40,925 nt of DNA from an uncultured Chromatiaceae bacterium (GTDB taxonomy: Bacteria; Pseudomonadota; Gammaproteobacteria; JAADHS01). Below, in pieces: positions 1 to 9,436 of this stretch. The notes under the pieces were generated by a model. The model saw nothing but the letters and a program-made list of their open reading frames with translations. It ran no database searches and was not told the origin of the DNA. The stretch lies in NCBI GenBank assembly GCA_945787615.1, contig CALZJI010000306.1, positions 1 to 40,925 on the forward strand. The letters run 5' to 3'. How positions within the stretch are numbered: position 1 is the first letter of the stretch; each line of letters starts with the position of its first letter. Made by a program: the position numbers and the translations under genes.

Positions 1-102
1 AGCCTGATTGCGCCGATTGCGATGGAAGAGGGGTTGCGTTTTGCGATCCGGGAAGGCGGCCGCACGGTGGGCGCGGGCGTGGTGTCGAAGATTATTGAGT
101 AA
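1..102 (+). CDS. tuf: Elongation factor Tu, C-terminal end (partial)
   Basis: This is the last 33 codons of an EF-Tu gene that begins before the window. The frame opens at base 1 and ends in TAA. The visible peptide includes [20 protein letters not shown], which is the conserved end of EF-Tu domain 3. EF-Tu is the GTPase that carries aminoacyl-tRNA to the ribosome. Its position just before rpsJ is the usual str-S10 junction of gammaproteobacteria, so fusA, rpsG and rpsL probably lie further upstream. The 143 bp between this stop and rpsJ contain no tRNA or other gene that I can see. Confidence 0.96.
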   Translation, partial: SLIAPIAMEEGLRFAIREGGRTVGAGVVSKIIE

Positions 103-245
103 CTCAGTGGCGGGTCTTGGAGCGCGTGGCGAAGCATTGGTGCCGTCGGCAACGCTGACGAATCATGGCTCTCCTCAGTGGTTTATGAGGCCTGCAACCA
201 GCAACTTTTTGAGAAACGCGTTTTGCTCGCGAATGGATATATAAC

Positions 246-557
246 ATGGCTAATCAGCGCATACGAATTCGATTAAAAGCTTTTGACCACCGTCTGATCG
301 ATCAGTCAGCGCGGGAAATTGTTGAAACTGCAAAGCGCACAGGCGCCCATGTAAAGGGCCCGATTCCTCTGCCCACCAAGAAAGAACGATTTACCTTGCT
401 GATATCACCTCACGTCAATAAAGATGCGCGAGACCAGTATGAAATCCGTACACATAAGCGACTAATGGATATCGTTGACCCAACGGACAAAACCGTCGAT
501 GCACTTATGAAATTAGATTTGGCCGCGGGCGTGGATGTTCAGATAAAACTGAACTAA
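246..557 (+). CDS. rpsJ: 30S ribosomal protein S10
   Basis: S10 sits in the head of the small subunit and, as NusE, joins the antitermination complex with NusB. The 103-residue product has the same length as E. coli S10 and near-identical blocks ([18 protein letters not shown] at the start, [16 protein letters not shown] in the middle, [11 protein letters not shown] at the end). It is the first gene of the S10 operon. The ATG is fixed by this alignment. The upstream sequence offers only a weak GGA as ribosome binding site, which is odd for such a highly expressed gene. A small hairpin (568-584) follows the stop, without a convincing T-run. Confidence 0.98.
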   Translation: MANQRIRIRLKAFDHRLIDQSAREIVETAKRTGAHVKGPIPLPTKKERFTLLISPHVNKDARDQYEIRTHKRLMDIVDPTDKTVDALMKLDLAAGVDVQIKLN

Positions 558-605
558 TGGGGTATGTAATTCGATAACCGAATTTTATCTAGAGGTTGAA
601 GAGAC

Positions 606-1250
606 ATGGCAATCGGGGTCGTGGGCCGAAAATGCGGAATGACGCGTGTATTCACCGAGATTGGCGAATCCGTTCCGGTAACTGTTATAGAGCTAGAGGC
701 TAACCGCGTTACACAAGTTAAGACAACAGCAACGGATGGTTACAATGCCCTGCAGGTAACCGTGGGGGAAAGTCGACCAACGAGGATTAACAAAGCACGG
801 GCGGGCCATTTCGCGAAAGCAGGCGTAGGGCCGGGTCGCGGGCTGTGGGAATTTCGTATTCTGGAGAGTGAACTGGAGGGCGTTTCCGTTGGCGATGAGA
901 TCAAGGCGGATATTTTTCATCAGGGCCAAAAAGTTGACGTAGCTGGCACGACTATTGGAAAGGGTTTTGCTGGAGGTGTAAAGCGTCACAACTTTCGTAT
1001 GCAGGATGCAACACATGGAAACTCATTAGCCCATCGTGCTCCCGGATCTATTGGGCAGTGCCAGACCCCCGGTAGAGTATTTAAGGGGAAGCGCATGGCA
1101 GGACACATGGGGAACGTTCGGGTTACGATTCCCAATCTTGAAATAGTAAGCGTCGACACTGAACGCAATATTGTGTTGGTAAAAGGCGCCATACCGGGTT
1201 CAAAAAGCGGTGATGTCGTGATCACTCCCGCCGTTAAAGCGAAAGGTTGA
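606..1250 (+). CDS. rplC: 50S ribosomal protein L3
   Basis: L3 is an early-assembly 50S protein whose long loop reaches the peptidyl transferase centre. The 214-residue product carries the conserved loop with [20 protein letters not shown] followed by [20 protein letters not shown]. The Gln in that second block is the residue methylated by PrmB in enterobacteria, so the modification is likely here too. It is slightly longer than the 209 residues of E. coli. A GAGG and GAAGAG stretch lies upstream of the ATG. It is the second gene of the S10 operon. Confidence 0.98.
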   Translation: MAIGVVGRKCGMTRVFTEIGESVPVTVIELEANRVTQVKTTATDGYNALQVTVGESRPTRINKARAGHFAKAGVGPGRGLWEFRILESELEGVSVGDEIKADIFHQGQKVDVAGTTIGKGFAGGVKRHNFRMQDATHGNSLAHRAPGSIGQCQTPGRVFKGKRMAGHMGNVRVTIPNLEIVSVDTERNIVLVKGAIPGSKSGDVVITPAVKAKG

Positions 1251-1261
1251 GGAATAACGCC

Positions 1262-1882
1262 ATGCAACTTAACTTAACCAGCGCGACCGGTGATGTTTCC
1301 GGCGATACGGTTGAATTATCAGAAGTTATTTTTGGTATATCGTTTAACGAGTCTCTTGTTCACCAGGTGGTTACGGCATATTTGGCCGGAGGTCGCGCAG
1401 GCACCCACTCACAGAAAACGCGCGCAGAGGTACGGGGCGGCGGGGCAAAGCCGTGGCGCCAAAAAGGTACCGGGCGCGCGCGCGCCGGCACCATCCGTAG
1501 TCCTATCTGGCGAGGGGGCGGTAAGGCGTTCGCGGCCTCACGGCGTGACTACTCTCAGAAAGTAAATAAAAAAATGTATCGTAGCGCTCTGCGATCCATT
1601 TTGTCTGAACTCGTTCGACAAGAGCGGCTAATTGTCGTCGCGGAAATAGGCGTTTCCGAACCGAAAACAAAAGAGTTGCTAAGCACGCTGACCGGCTTGG
1701 GGTTAGACCAAGCACTAATAATAACGGACAAGTTAGATCTAAATTTGGCTTTGGCGGCGCGTAATCTTCGTAACGTGGCCGTCGAAGAAGCGACGACGGT
1801 GGACCCAGTAAGCCTGATACGTTACGAGAAGGTTTTAGCCACTACGGAGGCTGTGAAGCAGTTAGAGGAACGGTTGGGATGA
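1262..1882 (+). CDS. rplD: 50S ribosomal protein L4
   Basis: L4 binds 23S rRNA and lines the exit tunnel; in E. coli it also represses its own operon. The 206-residue product shows the family blocks [49 protein letters not shown] and [21 protein letters not shown] chose the ATG at 1262 because it matches the E. coli N-terminus and has GAGGAAT upstream; an in-frame start at 1247 would overlap rplC. The stop overlaps the start of rplW by four bases (1879-1882), which suggests translational coupling. I did not see a clear L4-type attenuator leader before rpsJ. Confidence 0.97.
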   Translation: MQLNLTSATGDVSGDTVELSEVIFGISFNESLVHQVVTAYLAGGRAGTHSQKTRAEVRGGGAKPWRQKGTGRARAGTIRSPIWRGGGKAFAASRRDYSQKVNKKMYRSALRSILSELVRQERLIVVAEIGVSEPKTKELLSTLTGLGLDQALIITDKLDLNLALAARNLRNVAVEEATTVDPVSLIRYEKVLATTEAVKQLEERLG

Positions 1883-2175
1883 ACAAAGAAAGACTAATGA
1901 ACGTTATGTTGTCGCCCCATGTCTCCGAAAAAAGCACGGGGTTGGCTGATACGAGCCGGCAGTTCGTTTTCAAGGTGGCTGTGGACGCCACCAAGGCGGA
2001 AGTTAAACAAGCCGTCGAGTTGTTGTTCGAGGTCAAGGTTGATGGCGTGCAAGTGTGTAACGTCAAAGGTAAGCGTAAACGATTCGGGCAAGTTGCAGGG
2101 CGAAGGTCAGATTGGAAAAAAGCGTACGTGACCCTTGCGGAAGGGGCCGACATTGATTTCTTGGGACCGCAATAA
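1879..2175 (+). CDS. rplW: 50S ribosomal protein L23
   Basis: L23 lies at the tunnel exit and docks trigger factor and SRP. The 98-residue product has the typical [10 protein letters not shown] near the N-terminus, the central [20 protein letters not shown], and a C-terminal [14 protein letters not shown]. Length is close to the 100 residues of E. coli. The start ATG overlaps the rplD stop in an ATGA arrangement, so re-initiation by the same ribosomes is likely. It is followed after 32 bp by rplB. Confidence 0.97.
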   Translation: MNKERLMNVMLSPHVSEKSTGLADTSRQFVFKVAVDATKAEVKQAVELLFEVKVDGVQVCNVKGKRKRFGQVAGRRSDWKKAYVTLAEGADIDFLGPQ

Positions 2176-2207
2176 CGTCTATAACTTAAGATTAAGGTTT
2201 AAAAGTA

Positions 2208-3032
2208 ATGGCACTGGTTAAAACGAAGCCAACATCAGCCGGGCGGCGTTTCGTCGTGAAGGTGAAAACGCCTGATCTGGAAAAAAACGCACCCCACGGG
2301 CCACTCCTGGATAAGAAGAACGCAAAAGGTGGCCGCAATAATAAGGGGCGGATAACGGTTCGTCATCGGGGAGGCGGTCATAAAAAGCGTTATCGCATTA
2401 TCGACTTTAAGCGGAACAAGGATGGCGTTCCTGCTATAGTAGAGCGTATCGAATATGATCCAAATAGAAGCGCGAACATCGCTCTTGTGCTCTTTGCCGA
2501 CGGTGAGCGTCGCTATATTATCGCCCCGAAGGGGGTAGTGGTGGGCGCACAGCTTCTCTCCGGCCCGACCGCACCAATTAAATCGGGTAATTGCCTGCCG
2601 CTGCGTTATATACCGGTGGGTTCGACGGTCCACTGCGTAGAGTTGAAGCCTGGTAAAGGCGCCCAGCTTGCCCGGAGCGCGGGGGCATCCGCTCAGCTCG
2701 TTGCTCGAGAAGGGGCGCACGCGACGCTACGATTACGTTCTGGCGAGATGCGGAAGGTGCTCGCCGATTGCCGTGCCACCGTTGGTGAAGCCGGCAACGC
2801 CGAGCACGGTCTGCGCTCACTGGGCAAGGCCGGAGCTTCACGATGGAGAGGTGTCCGTCCGACTGTTCGTGGTGTTGCGATGAATCCGGTGGATCATCCC
2901 CACGGTGGCGGCGAAGGAAGGACATCCGGTGGTCGTCATCCGGTCACGCCGTGGGGCGTCGCGACAAAAGGCCATAAAACTCGCAGTAACAAGCGCACCG
3001 ATAAGATGATTGTGCGCGGCCGTAAAAAATAA
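2208..3032 (+). CDS. rplB: 50S ribosomal protein L2
   Basis: L2 is one of the most conserved 50S proteins and is needed for subunit association and peptidyl transferase activity. The 274-residue product has [17 protein letters not shown] in the N-terminal part and, near the C-terminus, the diagnostic [20 protein letters not shown] block containing the essential histidine. The rRNA-contacting segment [17 protein letters not shown] is intact. Length matches the 273 residues of E. coli. It is the fifth gene of the S10 operon. Confidence 0.98.
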   Translation: MALVKTKPTSAGRRFVVKVKTPDLEKNAPHGPLLDKKNAKGGRNNKGRITVRHRGGGHKKRYRIIDFKRNKDGVPAIVERIEYDPNRSANIALVLFADGERRYIIAPKGVVVGAQLLSGPTAPIKSGNCLPLRYIPVGSTVHCVELKPGKGAQLARSAGASAQLVAREGAHATLRLRSGEMRKVLADCRATVGEAGNAEHGLRSLGKAGASRWRGVRPTVRGVAMNPVDHPHGGGEGRTSGGRHPVTPWGVATKGHKTRSNKRTDKMIVRGRKK

Positions 3033-3063
3033 ATTTTTAGATTACGCTATAGAGGAATGAACC

Positions 3064-3336
3064 GTGCCACGGTCAATTAAAAAAGGTCCCTTTGTGGATT
3101 TGCACTTAGTTAAAAAGGTTGATGAAGCTGTCTCAACTAGCAGTAGGAAGCCGATTAAGACGTGGTCTCGTCGGTCCGTCGTCATTCCGCAAATGGTGGG
3201 TCTGACGATTGCCGTGCATAACGGAAGGCAGCATGTACCTGTGTTGATTTCCGAGAACATGGTAGGTCACAAACTAGGCGAATTCGCAGCGACTAGGACG
3301 TATCGCGGCCATGCCGCTGACAAGAAAGCGAAATAG
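3064..3336 (+). CDS. rpsS: 30S ribosomal protein S19 (GTG start)
   Basis: S19 sits in the 30S head and forms a complex with S13. The 90-residue product begins [18 protein letters not shown] and contains [19 protein letters not shown], both standard S19 signatures. Translation starts at a GTG, preceded by AGAGGAATG. The C-terminal tail, [11 protein letters not shown], is typical. It lies between rplB and rplV, with only 13 bp before the rplV ATG. Confidence 0.97.
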   Translation: MPRSIKKGPFVDLHLVKKVDEAVSTSSRKPIKTWSRRSVVIPQMVGLTIAVHNGRQHVPVLISENMVGHKLGEFAATRTYRGHAADKKAK

Positions 3337-3349
3337 CGGAGAGAATACG

Positions 3350-3679
3350 ATGGAAGCCGTTGCGAAACTAAAATACGCACGCCTGTCCCCGCAGAAAGGG
3401 CGGCTCGTGGCTGATTTAATTCGGGGGATGAGTGTAGAACGCGCGCTACAGACGCTTACCTTCGACAGTAAGAAAGCTTCCAAAGTTATTAAGAAGGTTT
3501 TGGAGTCTGCAGTGGCTAATGCCGAGCATAACGAAGGCGCGGATATCGACGAGCTGAAAGTCACGAAAATTTGTGTGGATGAAGGGCCTACATACAAACG
3601 CTTTCGCGCGCGAGCGAAAGGCCGTGGAACCCGAATATTAAAGCGTACCAGCCACGTTATCGTGGCAGTGGGCGACTAG
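3350..3679 (+). CDS. rplV: 50S ribosomal protein L22
   Basis: L22 has a globular rRNA-binding domain and a long beta hairpin that lines the exit tunnel, a known site of macrolide resistance mutations. The 109-residue product (110 in E. coli) contains [16 protein letters not shown] and the hairpin region [19 protein letters not shown]. The reading frame is open upstream to 3311, but the ATG at 3350 gives the family N-terminus ([11 protein letters not shown]) and has GGAGAGAATACG as a ribosome binding region. Confidence 0.97.
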   Translation: MEAVAKLKYARLSPQKGRLVADLIRGMSVERALQTLTFDSKKASKVIKKVLESAVANAEHNEGADIDELKVTKICVDEGPTYKRFRARAKGRGTRILKRTSHVIVAVGD

Positions 3680-3696
3680 ATCAAAGAGAGACCGCA

Positions 3697-4383
3697 ATGG
3701 GACAGAAAGTACATCCGACAGGTATTCGTCTTGGTATCGTTAAAGAGTGGACCTCCAAATGGTATGCAGACAACAATAGTTATGCCGATTATCTGTTCAC
3801 CGACCTAAAGGTCCGAGAGTTTCTGAGAAAGAAACTCGCTCATGCCTCGGTCAGTCGCATTCAAATCGAACGGCCGGCCCGTAACGCGCGTATCACGATT
3901 CATACTGCGCGGCCAGGTATTGTCATTGGAAAAAAGGGTGGCGATATTGAGGCATTGCGCAAGGAACTCGCAGCAAAGATGGATCTTCCAGTGCAAACAG
4001 TTCATGTAAATATTGAAGAGATCCGTAAGCCCGAGTTAGACGCATATCTTGTAGCCGAAAGTGTAGCGCAGCAATTAGAGAGACGGATCATGTTTCGACG
4101 CGCAATGAAACGGGCGGTGACCAACGCGATGCGTTTAGGTGCGCAAGGAATCAAGATAAATGTTGGCGGACGTCTCAACGGTGCGGAAATTGCCCGTAAC
4201 GAGTGGTATCGAGAGGGTCGGGTTCCGTTACATACGTTACGGGCGGATATCGATTACGGCTTTGCGGAAGCCAGTACCCCATCAGGCGTCATTGGTATTA
4301 AGGTCTGGATTTTTAAAGGCGAAGTCTTCGATAAGGGTGAAGAAGAGGATGCCGGCGCGAGCGCGCAAGTGGCGACCAAATAA
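3697..4383 (+). CDS. rpsC: 30S ribosomal protein S3
   Basis: S3 shapes the mRNA entry channel and has helicase-like activity. The 228-residue product starts [18 protein letters not shown] and carries a KH domain with the loop [17 protein letters not shown], then the C-terminal domain with [20 protein letters not shown]. Length is close to the 233 residues of E. coli. AAAGAGAGACCGCA before the ATG provides a purine-rich binding site. The acidic and alanine-rich tail ([14 protein letters not shown]) is variable in the family. Confidence 0.97.
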   Translation: MGQKVHPTGIRLGIVKEWTSKWYADNNSYADYLFTDLKVREFLRKKLAHASVSRIQIERPARNARITIHTARPGIVIGKKGGDIEALRKELAAKMDLPVQTVHVNIEEIRKPELDAYLVAESVAQQLERRIMFRRAMKRAVTNAMRLGAQGIKINVGGRLNGAEIARNEWYREGRVPLHTLRADIDYGFAEASTPSGVIGIKVWIFKGEVFDKGEEEDAGASAQVATK

Positions 4384-4399
4384 CGGGGTATAGTGAGTA

Positions 4400-4813
4400 A
4401 TGCTTCAGCCAAAACGAACGAAATTTCGCAAGCAGCATAAAGGGCGTAACCGCGGGCTTGCGACAAGTGGGAACCAGGTTAGCTTTGGCGAGTTTGGGTT
4501 AAAGGCCAAAACTCGCGGTCGGATTACGGCGCGCCAAATTGAGGCCGCACGTCGCGCAATGACGCGCCATGTGAAACGGGGTGGAAAAATATGGATTCGC
4601 ATTTTTCCCGACAAACCGGTCAGCAAAAAGCCGTTAGAAGTGCGTATGGGTAGCGGAAAAGGTAACGTCGAATATTGGGTCGCGGAGATAAAGCCGGGAT
4701 CGATGTTGTATGAGATGGAAGGCGTTGCTGAGGACGTTGCAAGGGAAGCCTTTCGTTTGGCGGCAGCGAAACTACCAGTAGAAACTACCTTTGTAACGCG
4801 GAAGGTTATGTGA
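4400..4813 (+). CDS. rplP: 50S ribosomal protein L16
   Basis: L16 binds near the A site of the large subunit. The 137-residue product (136 in E. coli) begins [19 protein letters not shown] and includes [20 protein letters not shown] and the loop [19 protein letters not shown]. The conserved arginine upstream of that loop, hydroxylated by RoxA in E. coli, lies in the matching segment. The stop TGA overlaps the ATG of rpmC in the form TGATG. Confidence 0.97.
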   Translation: MLQPKRTKFRKQHKGRNRGLATSGNQVSFGEFGLKAKTRGRITARQIEAARRAMTRHVKRGGKIWIRIFPDKPVSKKPLEVRMGSGKGNVEYWVAEIKPGSMLYEMEGVAEDVAREAFRLAAAKLPVETTFVTRKVM

Positions 4814-5007
4814 TGAGAGCAAGTGAATTAAGGGGAAAGGACATTTCCGAACTTCAGGAAGAGTTGTTTGGTCTGTTAAAGGAGCAGTTTAACCTTCGTA
4901 TGCAAAGGGGTTCCGGGCAACTGGCGAGACCACATCAGATGAAGGTGGTTCGGCGTGACATCGCTCGGGTAAAAACCATTCTTCGTGAAAAGACGAGGGC
5001 CGCATGA
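4813..5007 (+). CDS. rpmC: 50S ribosomal protein L29
   Basis: L29 is a small two-helix protein near the exit tunnel, next to L23. The 64-residue product contains [20 protein letters not shown] and [15 protein letters not shown], aligning with E. coli L29 (63 residues). I used the ATG at 4813 rather than the GTG one codon earlier, because the alignment begins M-R-A-S-E-L-R and ATG is stronger. It overlaps both neighbours by a few bases (TGATG with rplP, ATGA with rpsQ), consistent with coupled translation. Confidence 0.95.
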   Translation: MRASELRGKDISELQEELFGLLKEQFNLRMQRGSGQLARPHQMKVVRRDIARVKTILREKTRAA

Positions 5008-5273
5008 TGACTGCCAAAGAAAAGCTAACGCGTACGTTGACGGGTCGCGTTACGAGTAACAAGATGGATAAATCAATAACCGTGTTGATTGAGCGTCGTG
5101 TTCCTCATCCAGTCTATAAAAAATATGTGAAGCGTTCGACTAAATTTCACGCCCATGACGAGGCCAATGAATGCCAAGAAGGGGACATGGTCACGATTGA
5201 GGAGTGTCGCCCGCTGTCCAAAACCAAGTCGTGGCGCCTCGTTCAGGTCCTAGAGCGGGCAACGGCGGTTTGA
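5004..5273 (+). CDS. rpsQ: 30S ribosomal protein S17
   Basis: S17 is a primary rRNA-binding protein of the 30S body with an OB fold. The 89-residue product shows [38 protein letters not shown] and [18 protein letters not shown], all standard. Two ATG codons are adjacent (5004 and 5007); I take the first, which overlaps the rpmC stop. It ends the S10 operon as defined in E. coli, but rplN follows after only 43 bp and no terminator is visible, so the transcripts may be continuous. Confidence 0.96.
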   Translation: MMTAKEKLTRTLTGRVTSNKMDKSITVLIERRVPHPVYKKYVKRSTKFHAHDEANECQEGDMVTIEECRPLSKTKSWRLVQVLERATAV

Positions 5274-5316
5274 GAGTTCTAGGCGAAAACCCCGTAACAG
5301 AAGTTGGAGACGGTCA

Positions 5317-5685
5317 ATGATTCAAATGCAATCAACGCTCAACGTGGCGGATAATAGCGGCGCGCGTAGGCTGATGTGTATAAAAGTGCTGGGTGGGTCA
5401 CACCGGCGTTACGCGCACATCGGCGACGTCATTAAAGTTACGGTTAAAGAAGCAATTCCCCGTGGAAAGGTAAAAAAGGGCGAAGTATATAATGCGGTCG
5501 TGGTGCGGACGGCGAAAGGTGTGCGCCGCCCGGACGGTTCACTGATCCGTTTCGATACCAATGCCGCTGTGCTGTTGAACAACCAACTGCAGCCTATCGG
5601 AACACGTATATTTGGCCCTGTGACTCGCGAGCTTCGCACAGAGAAGTTCATGAAGATTGTGTCGTTGGCGCCGGAAGTGCTATAA
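5317..5685 (+). CDS. rplN: 50S ribosomal protein L14
   Basis: L14 lies at the subunit interface and binds the silencing factor RsfS. The 122-residue product (123 in E. coli) begins [18 protein letters not shown] and includes [19 protein letters not shown] and [29 protein letters not shown] precedes the ATG. It opens the spc operon order (rplN-rplX-rplE-rpsN-rpsH-rplF-rplR-rpsE-rpmD-rplO-secY-rpmJ), complete in this window. Confidence 0.97.
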   Translation: MIQMQSTLNVADNSGARRLMCIKVLGGSHRRYAHIGDVIKVTVKEAIPRGKVKKGEVYNAVVVRTAKGVRRPDGSLIRFDTNAAVLLNNQLQPIGTRIFGPVTRELRTEKFMKIVSLAPEVL

Positions 5686-5707
5686 ATCGGAAAAAGGTAG
5701 CAGCGTA

Positions 5708-6025
5708 ATGCGTAGGATAAAAAAAGGTGATGACGTTATGGTTATCGCCGGAAAAGATAAAGGTAAACGCGGTAATGTCGTGCGCGTTTATCCCAATGAT
5801 CGGGTTATCGTAGAAAACGTCAACATGGCTAAGCGCCACGTTAAGCCGAATCCGCAACGAGGCATCGCTGGGGGCATCATTGAAAAGGAGATGCCCATAC
5901 AAATCTCGAACGTGGCGGTCTACAACCCGGCCATCAAGAAGGCGGACAGAGTAGGTTTTAGAGTACTCGAGGACGGGCGCAAGGTGCGCTACTTTAAATC
6001 AAATAACGAAGTCGTAGACATTTAA
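5708..6025 (+). CDS. rplX: 50S ribosomal protein L24
   Basis: L24 initiates 50S assembly and has a KOW motif. The 105-residue product begins [20 protein letters not shown], which is the KOW signature, and contains [18 protein letters not shown]. The same frame is open upstream to 5657 inside rplN, but the ATG at 5708 matches the family N-terminus and has AAAAAGGTAGC upstream. Length is close to the 104 residues of E. coli. Confidence 0.96.
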   Translation: MRRIKKGDDVMVIAGKDKGKRGNVVRVYPNDRVIVENVNMAKRHVKPNPQRGIAGGIIEKEMPIQISNVAVYNPAIKKADRVGFRVLEDGRKVRYFKSNNEVVDI

Positions 6026-6043
6026 CGGCGGGTAAGAGACAAG

Positions 6044-6583
6044 ATGGCAAGGTTGCAAGAATACTATCGAGATTCCGTGGTCCAAAAGTTGACCGACCAG
6101 TTCGCTTACAAAAATCCGATGGAAGTTCCGCGAATCACCAAGATCACCATCAACATGGGAGTGGGTGAGGCGGTTGGCGATAAGAAAATCATTGAGCATG
6201 CGATGGGGGATATGGCTAAGATCGCTGGACAAAAAGGCATCGTCACGAAAGCGCGAAAGTCCGTAGCCGGGTTTAAGATTCGCGAAGGGTGGCCGATCGG
6301 TTGCAAGGTTACGTTGCGACGACAGCACATGTACGAGTTTCTCGATCGACTTATTAGCGTTGCGATTCCTCGGATACGTGATTTTCGCGGACTTAATGCT
6401 AAGTCGTTTGATGGGAATGGAAATTACAGTATGGGCGTCCGGGAACAGATTATATTTCCCGAGATTGACTACGATAAAATTGACGCACTACGCGGTATGG
6501 ATATCACTATAACCACAACGGCGAAGTCCGATGAAGAAGGGCGCGCACTATTGGCCGCTTTTAGCTTCCCTTTTAAGAGTTAA
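6044..6583 (+). CDS. rplE: 50S ribosomal protein L5
   Basis: L5 binds 5S rRNA and contacts the P-site tRNA. The 179-residue product, the same length as E. coli, contains [40 protein letters not shown] and [20 protein letters not shown]. The C-terminal [16 protein letters not shown] is typical of gammaproteobacterial L5. AAGAGACAAG precedes the ATG. Spacing to rpsN is 12 bp. Confidence 0.97.
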   Translation: MARLQEYYRDSVVQKLTDQFAYKNPMEVPRITKITINMGVGEAVGDKKIIEHAMGDMAKIAGQKGIVTKARKSVAGFKIREGWPIGCKVTLRRQHMYEFLDRLISVAIPRIRDFRGLNAKSFDGNGNYSMGVREQIIFPEIDYDKIDALRGMDITITTTAKSDEEGRALLAAFSFPFKS

Positions 6584-6595
6584 GGATCTGCAACG

Positions 6596-6901
6596 ATGGC
6601 AAAAGTTTCAATGGTTAATCGAGAAATAAAGCGCCTTCGAGCGGTCAAGAAGTACGCGGCAAAACGGGCCGAACTCAAGGCCAAGCTTGTTGACCGGAAA
6701 CTGAGTCCGGAGGAGCGCGAAGAAGCAATGCGGAAACTCCAATCGTTGCCGCGAAATGCCAGCCCATGCCGATTACGAAACCGCTGCAGCCTCAGTGGCC
6801 GACCTCATGGTTATTACCGGAAGTTTGGTCTAGCAAGGAATAAGCTTCGTGAAGCGGCCATGCGTGGCGACGTGCCGGGCCTAGTTAAAGCGAGTTGGTA
6901 G
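6596..6901 (+). CDS. rpsN: 30S ribosomal protein S14 (zinc-independent long form)
   Basis: S14 is a late-assembling protein of the 30S head. The 101-residue product is the long form without a CxxC...CxxC zinc ribbon; the core reads [20 protein letters not shown] followed by [20 protein letters not shown]. This is the standard form in gammaproteobacteria. AGGATCTGCA precedes the ATG. It contrasts with S4 and L36 in the same cluster, both of which keep metal-binding cysteines. Confidence 0.97.
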   Translation: MAKVSMVNREIKRLRAVKKYAAKRAELKAKLVDRKLSPEEREEAMRKLQSLPRNASPCRLRNRCSLSGRPHGYYRKFGLARNKLREAAMRGDVPGLVKASW

Positions 6902-6962
6902 TTCGGGCCGGGAGAGATTCATTGATACAACGGATAGAGTTTCAGTTAGGAGTGCCACGCAC

Positions 6963-7358
6963 ATGAGCATGAACGATCCCATCGCTGACATGTTAACCCG
7001 AATTCGAAACGCGCAGGCGGCCGATAAGGTTGACGTCATAATGCCTTCCTCAAAACGAAAAGTCGCGATCGCAAACGTGCTTAAAGAGGAAGGTTATATA
7101 ATGGATTATTCCGTAATCCATGAAGGGAGCAAGCCGGAATTAGTCGTTACTCTCAAGTACTTCGAGGGTAAAGCGGTGATAGAGACAATTAGACGGGTAA
7201 GTCGGCCTGGCCTGCGAGTCTATAAAGGAAAAGCCGAGCTACCCAAGATCGAGGGTGGATTGGGAATCGCCATTGTGACCACCTCGAGAGGGGTGATGAC
7301 TGATCGCGCTGCACGTGCGGCAGGCTGCGGCGGTGAAGTCTTGTGTGTGGTGACTTAG
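6963..7358 (+). CDS. rpsH: 30S ribosomal protein S8
   Basis: S8 binds the central domain of 16S rRNA and in E. coli represses the spc operon by binding near rplE. The 131-residue product starts [18 protein letters not shown], almost the E. coli sequence, and ends with [20 protein letters not shown] followed by [11 protein letters not shown] took the ATG at 6963 rather than 6969 because AGGAG at 6948-6952 lies 10 bases before it and the E. coli protein has the same MSM start. A 61-bp gap separates it from rpsN. Confidence 0.97.
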   Translation: MSMNDPIADMLTRIRNAQAADKVDVIMPSSKRKVAIANVLKEEGYIMDYSVIHEGSKPELVVTLKYFEGKAVIETIRRVSRPGLRVYKGKAELPKIEGGLGIAIVTTSRGVMTDRAARAAGCGGEVLCVVT

Positions 7359-7379
7359 TAGCGAACGCGAGGTGAGTTA

Positions 7380-7913
7380 ATGTCAAGAGTTGCGAAAAGG
7401 CCCGTCACGATCCCTAAGGGTGTCGACGTTGTCTTAAGTGGTCAAGACGTCACGGTTAAGGGCGGCAAGGGAAGTTTGAACTTTACGGCGCATGACGAGG
7501 TAAGTATTGAAAAAGAAGGCGAATCGCTGACCTTCTCGGCTCGATCGGAGAAGGTTGGCTCGCGAGCGCTTGCAGGCACGACACGCTCTATTTTGCAGAA
7601 TATGGTGACGGGTGTCAGTACGGGATTTGAACGAAAGCTCGAGTTGGTTGGAATTGGTTACCGCGCCCAAGCGCAAGGCAAGGTGCTGAACCTTACGCTC
7701 GGTTTTTCACATCCGATTGCGTTCGAAGTTCCTGAAGCTATTAGCATAGAAACGCCGAGCCAAACAGAAGTAATCGTGAAAGGCATAAATAAGCAACAAG
7801 TTGGGCAAGTAGCCGCGGAAATTCGAGCGTTTCGACCACCTGAGCCCTATAAAGGCAAGGGTGTGAAGTATGCTGATGAAGTTATCGTTCGCAAAGAGGC
7901 GAAGAAAAAATAA
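7380..7913 (+). CDS. rplF: 50S ribosomal protein L6
   Basis: L6 contacts the sarcin-ricin loop region and the GTPase centre. The 177-residue product equals the usual length. It begins [17 protein letters not shown], has the middle segment [20 protein letters not shown], and ends with the signature [31 protein letters not shown] precedes the ATG. It is spaced 21 bp after rpsH. Confidence 0.97.
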   Translation: MSRVAKRPVTIPKGVDVVLSGQDVTVKGGKGSLNFTAHDEVSIEKEGESLTFSARSEKVGSRALAGTTRSILQNMVTGVSTGFERKLELVGIGYRAQAQGKVLNLTLGFSHPIAFEVPEAISIETPSQTEVIVKGINKQQVGQVAAEIRAFRPPEPYKGKGVKYADEVIVRKEAKKK

Positions 7914-7931
7914 GAGTTTAAGGTGACGGTT

Positions 7932-8285
7932 GTGGATAAGAGAGTAAATCGTATACGTCGTGGTCGTCGAACCCGGGCCAAAATTAAAGAACGTCGCGTA
8001 CCGCGTTTGTGTGTATATCGTACGCCGCGCCACATTTACGCCCAAGTGATTTCAGCCGATGGATCGGGGACCGTAGTAAGCGCATCTACCCTTGATAAGG
8101 AGATAGCCAAGGGATTAGCGAGTACGGGCAATATCGACGCAGCATCAGTGATCGGTAAAGCGATTGCGGAACGCGCGAAGGGCGCTGGTATTACTAGCGT
8201 TGCCTTCGATCGTTCAGGATTTAAGTATCACGGGCGCGTGAAGGCCCTTGCCGAATCTGCGCGTGAAAATGGTCTTGTTTTCTAG
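7932..8285 (+). CDS. rplR: 50S ribosomal protein L18 (GTG start)
   Basis: L18 binds 5S rRNA together with L5. The 117-residue product matches the E. coli length and contains [20 protein letters not shown] and a C-terminal [20 protein letters not shown]. The frame also has a GTG at 7923, but I chose the GTG at 7932: AAGGTG at 7919-7924 lies seven bases before it, and the resulting N-terminus, [13 protein letters not shown], aligns with the MDKKSARIRR of E. coli. Confidence 0.94.
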   Translation: MDKRVNRIRRGRRTRAKIKERRVPRLCVYRTPRHIYAQVISADGSGTVVSASTLDKEIAKGLASTGNIDAASVIGKAIAERAKGAGITSVAFDRSGFKYHGRVKALAESARENGLVF

Positions 8286-8296
8286 GGGTTGAGTTT

Positions 8297-8803
8297 ATGG
8301 CAAGTTTTGAAGGTGCTCAAAGTAGCGATGGTCTACAAGAGAAGTTAGTGAACGTGAGAAGGGTGGCCAAGGTCGTTAAGGGCGGGCGCCAATTTGGTTT
8401 TTCAGCACTGACGGTTGTGGGCGATGGCCAAGGGCGAGTAGGCTTCGGTCGAGGCAAGGCACGTGAGGTACCCGCGGCAATTAAAAAAGCCATGGACGAC
8501 GCTCGAAAGAACATGCGGCAGGTCGCGCTAATAGACGGTACATTACAGTACCCCATAACTGCAACGCACGGAGCGGCGAAAATCTTTATGCAGCCCGCTT
8601 CCGAGGGGACCGGTATTATTGCCGGCGGGGCTATGCGCGCTGTATTTGAAGTGGTAGGAGTTCACAATGTGTTGGCCAAATGCATTGGATCCAACAATCC
8701 GGTTAACGTAGTACGGGCAACGGTACGTGGTCTTGCCGAAATGGGTGACCCCGAGAATGTTGCGGCGAAACGCGGTAAAACCGTTAAAGAAATTCTGGAG
8801 TGA
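8297..8803 (+). CDS. rpsE: 30S ribosomal protein S5
   Basis: S5 helps maintain decoding accuracy and lines the mRNA channel. The 168-residue product has [20 protein letters not shown] in the dsRBD-like N-terminal domain and a C-terminal half with [20 protein letters not shown] and [10 protein letters not shown]. The N-terminal tail ([16 protein letters not shown]) is of family-typical variable sequence. Length is close to the 167 residues of E. coli. rpmD follows after four bases. Confidence 0.97.
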   Translation: MASFEGAQSSDGLQEKLVNVRRVAKVVKGGRQFGFSALTVVGDGQGRVGFGRGKAREVPAAIKKAMDDARKNMRQVALIDGTLQYPITATHGAAKIFMQPASEGTGIIAGGAMRAVFEVVGVHNVLAKCIGSNNPVNVVRATVRGLAEMGDPENVAAKRGKTVKEILE

Positions 8804-8807
8804 GATC

Positions 8808-8999
8808 ATGGCGGGTGCGAGTAAGCGGCTAAAAGTGACCTTAGTACGCAGTACAAGCGGAAGGTTAGCCTCCCATAGGGCGTGTGTGAGCGGGCTGGGT
8901 TTGCGGCGGAGGCATCATAGCGTAGAAGTGGAAGACACGGCCGCCGTTCGGGGCATGATTAACAAGGTGAGCTATTTGCTCAACGTAGAGGAAGTGTAA
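8808..8999 (+). CDS. rpmD: 50S ribosomal protein L30
   Basis: L30 is a small 50S protein with a ferredoxin-like fold. The 63-residue product includes [20 protein letters not shown] and a C-terminal [16 protein letters not shown], matching the bacterial family (59 residues in E. coli). The frame runs open upstream into rpsE, but the ATG at 8808 is right after the rpsE stop with TGGAGTGAGATC as binding region. rplO begins two bases after its stop. Confidence 0.95.
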   Translation: MAGASKRLKVTLVRSTSGRLASHRACVSGLGLRRRHHSVEVEDTAAVRGMINKVSYLLNVEEV

Positions 9000-9001
9000 C
9001 T

Positions 9002-9436
9002 ATGCGCCTAAACACAATCGGTCCCAATCCTGGCGAAAAGACCGCTGCAAAGCGAGTGGGGCGAGGAATAGGGTCCGGCAGCGGAAAGACCTGTGGTCGA
9101 GGCCATAAAGGACAGCATTCCCGGTCGGGTGGCTACCATAAAGTCGGTTTTGAAGGCGGGCAAATGCCACTTCAACGGCGCGTGCCCAAATACGGATTTA
9201 CCTCGCGCGTTGGTTTCGCTACGGACGAAGTTCGCCTTGGCGAGCTAAATAAAATTGATTCAGAAGTTATCGATTTGGCCGCATTGAAGGCGGCTAAAAT
9301 CGTCAACCGCGGGGTTAAACGGGCAAAAGTGTTCGTTTCCGGGTCCATAGATAAGGCCGTAACGCTTCGTGGAATTTCCGTTACCAAAGGAGCCCGTGCC
9401 GCGATTGAGGCGGCCGGCGGAAAGGTTGAGGACTAA
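9002..9436 (+). CDS. rplO: 50S ribosomal protein L15
   Basis: L15 is a late-assembly 50S protein. The 144-residue product equals E. coli L15 in length. It has the glycine-rich rRNA-binding N-terminus [20 protein letters not shown] and the following [18 protein letters not shown]. The C-terminal half, with [20 protein letters not shown], is the globular domain. Its TAA stop is immediately followed by the GTG start of secY with no spacer, which suggests coupling to the translocase gene. Confidence 0.96.
   Translation: MRLNTIGPNPGEKTAAKRVGRGIGSGSGKTCGRGHKGQHSRSGGYHKVGFEGGQMPLQRRVPKYGFTSRVGFATDEVRLGELNKIDSEVIDLAALKAAKIVNRGVKRAKVFVSGSIDKAVTLRGISVTKGARAAIEAAGGKVED

Noticed and set aside
8-244. 78-residue frame over the end of tuf
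   Set aside because: It is out of frame with the clear EF-Tu C-terminus and runs into the gap before rpsJ.
568-590. Hairpin after rpsJ as a terminator or attenuator
   Set aside because: The stem is A+T-rich (AATTCG / CGAATT) with only four Ts after it; too weak to call within a ribosomal operon.
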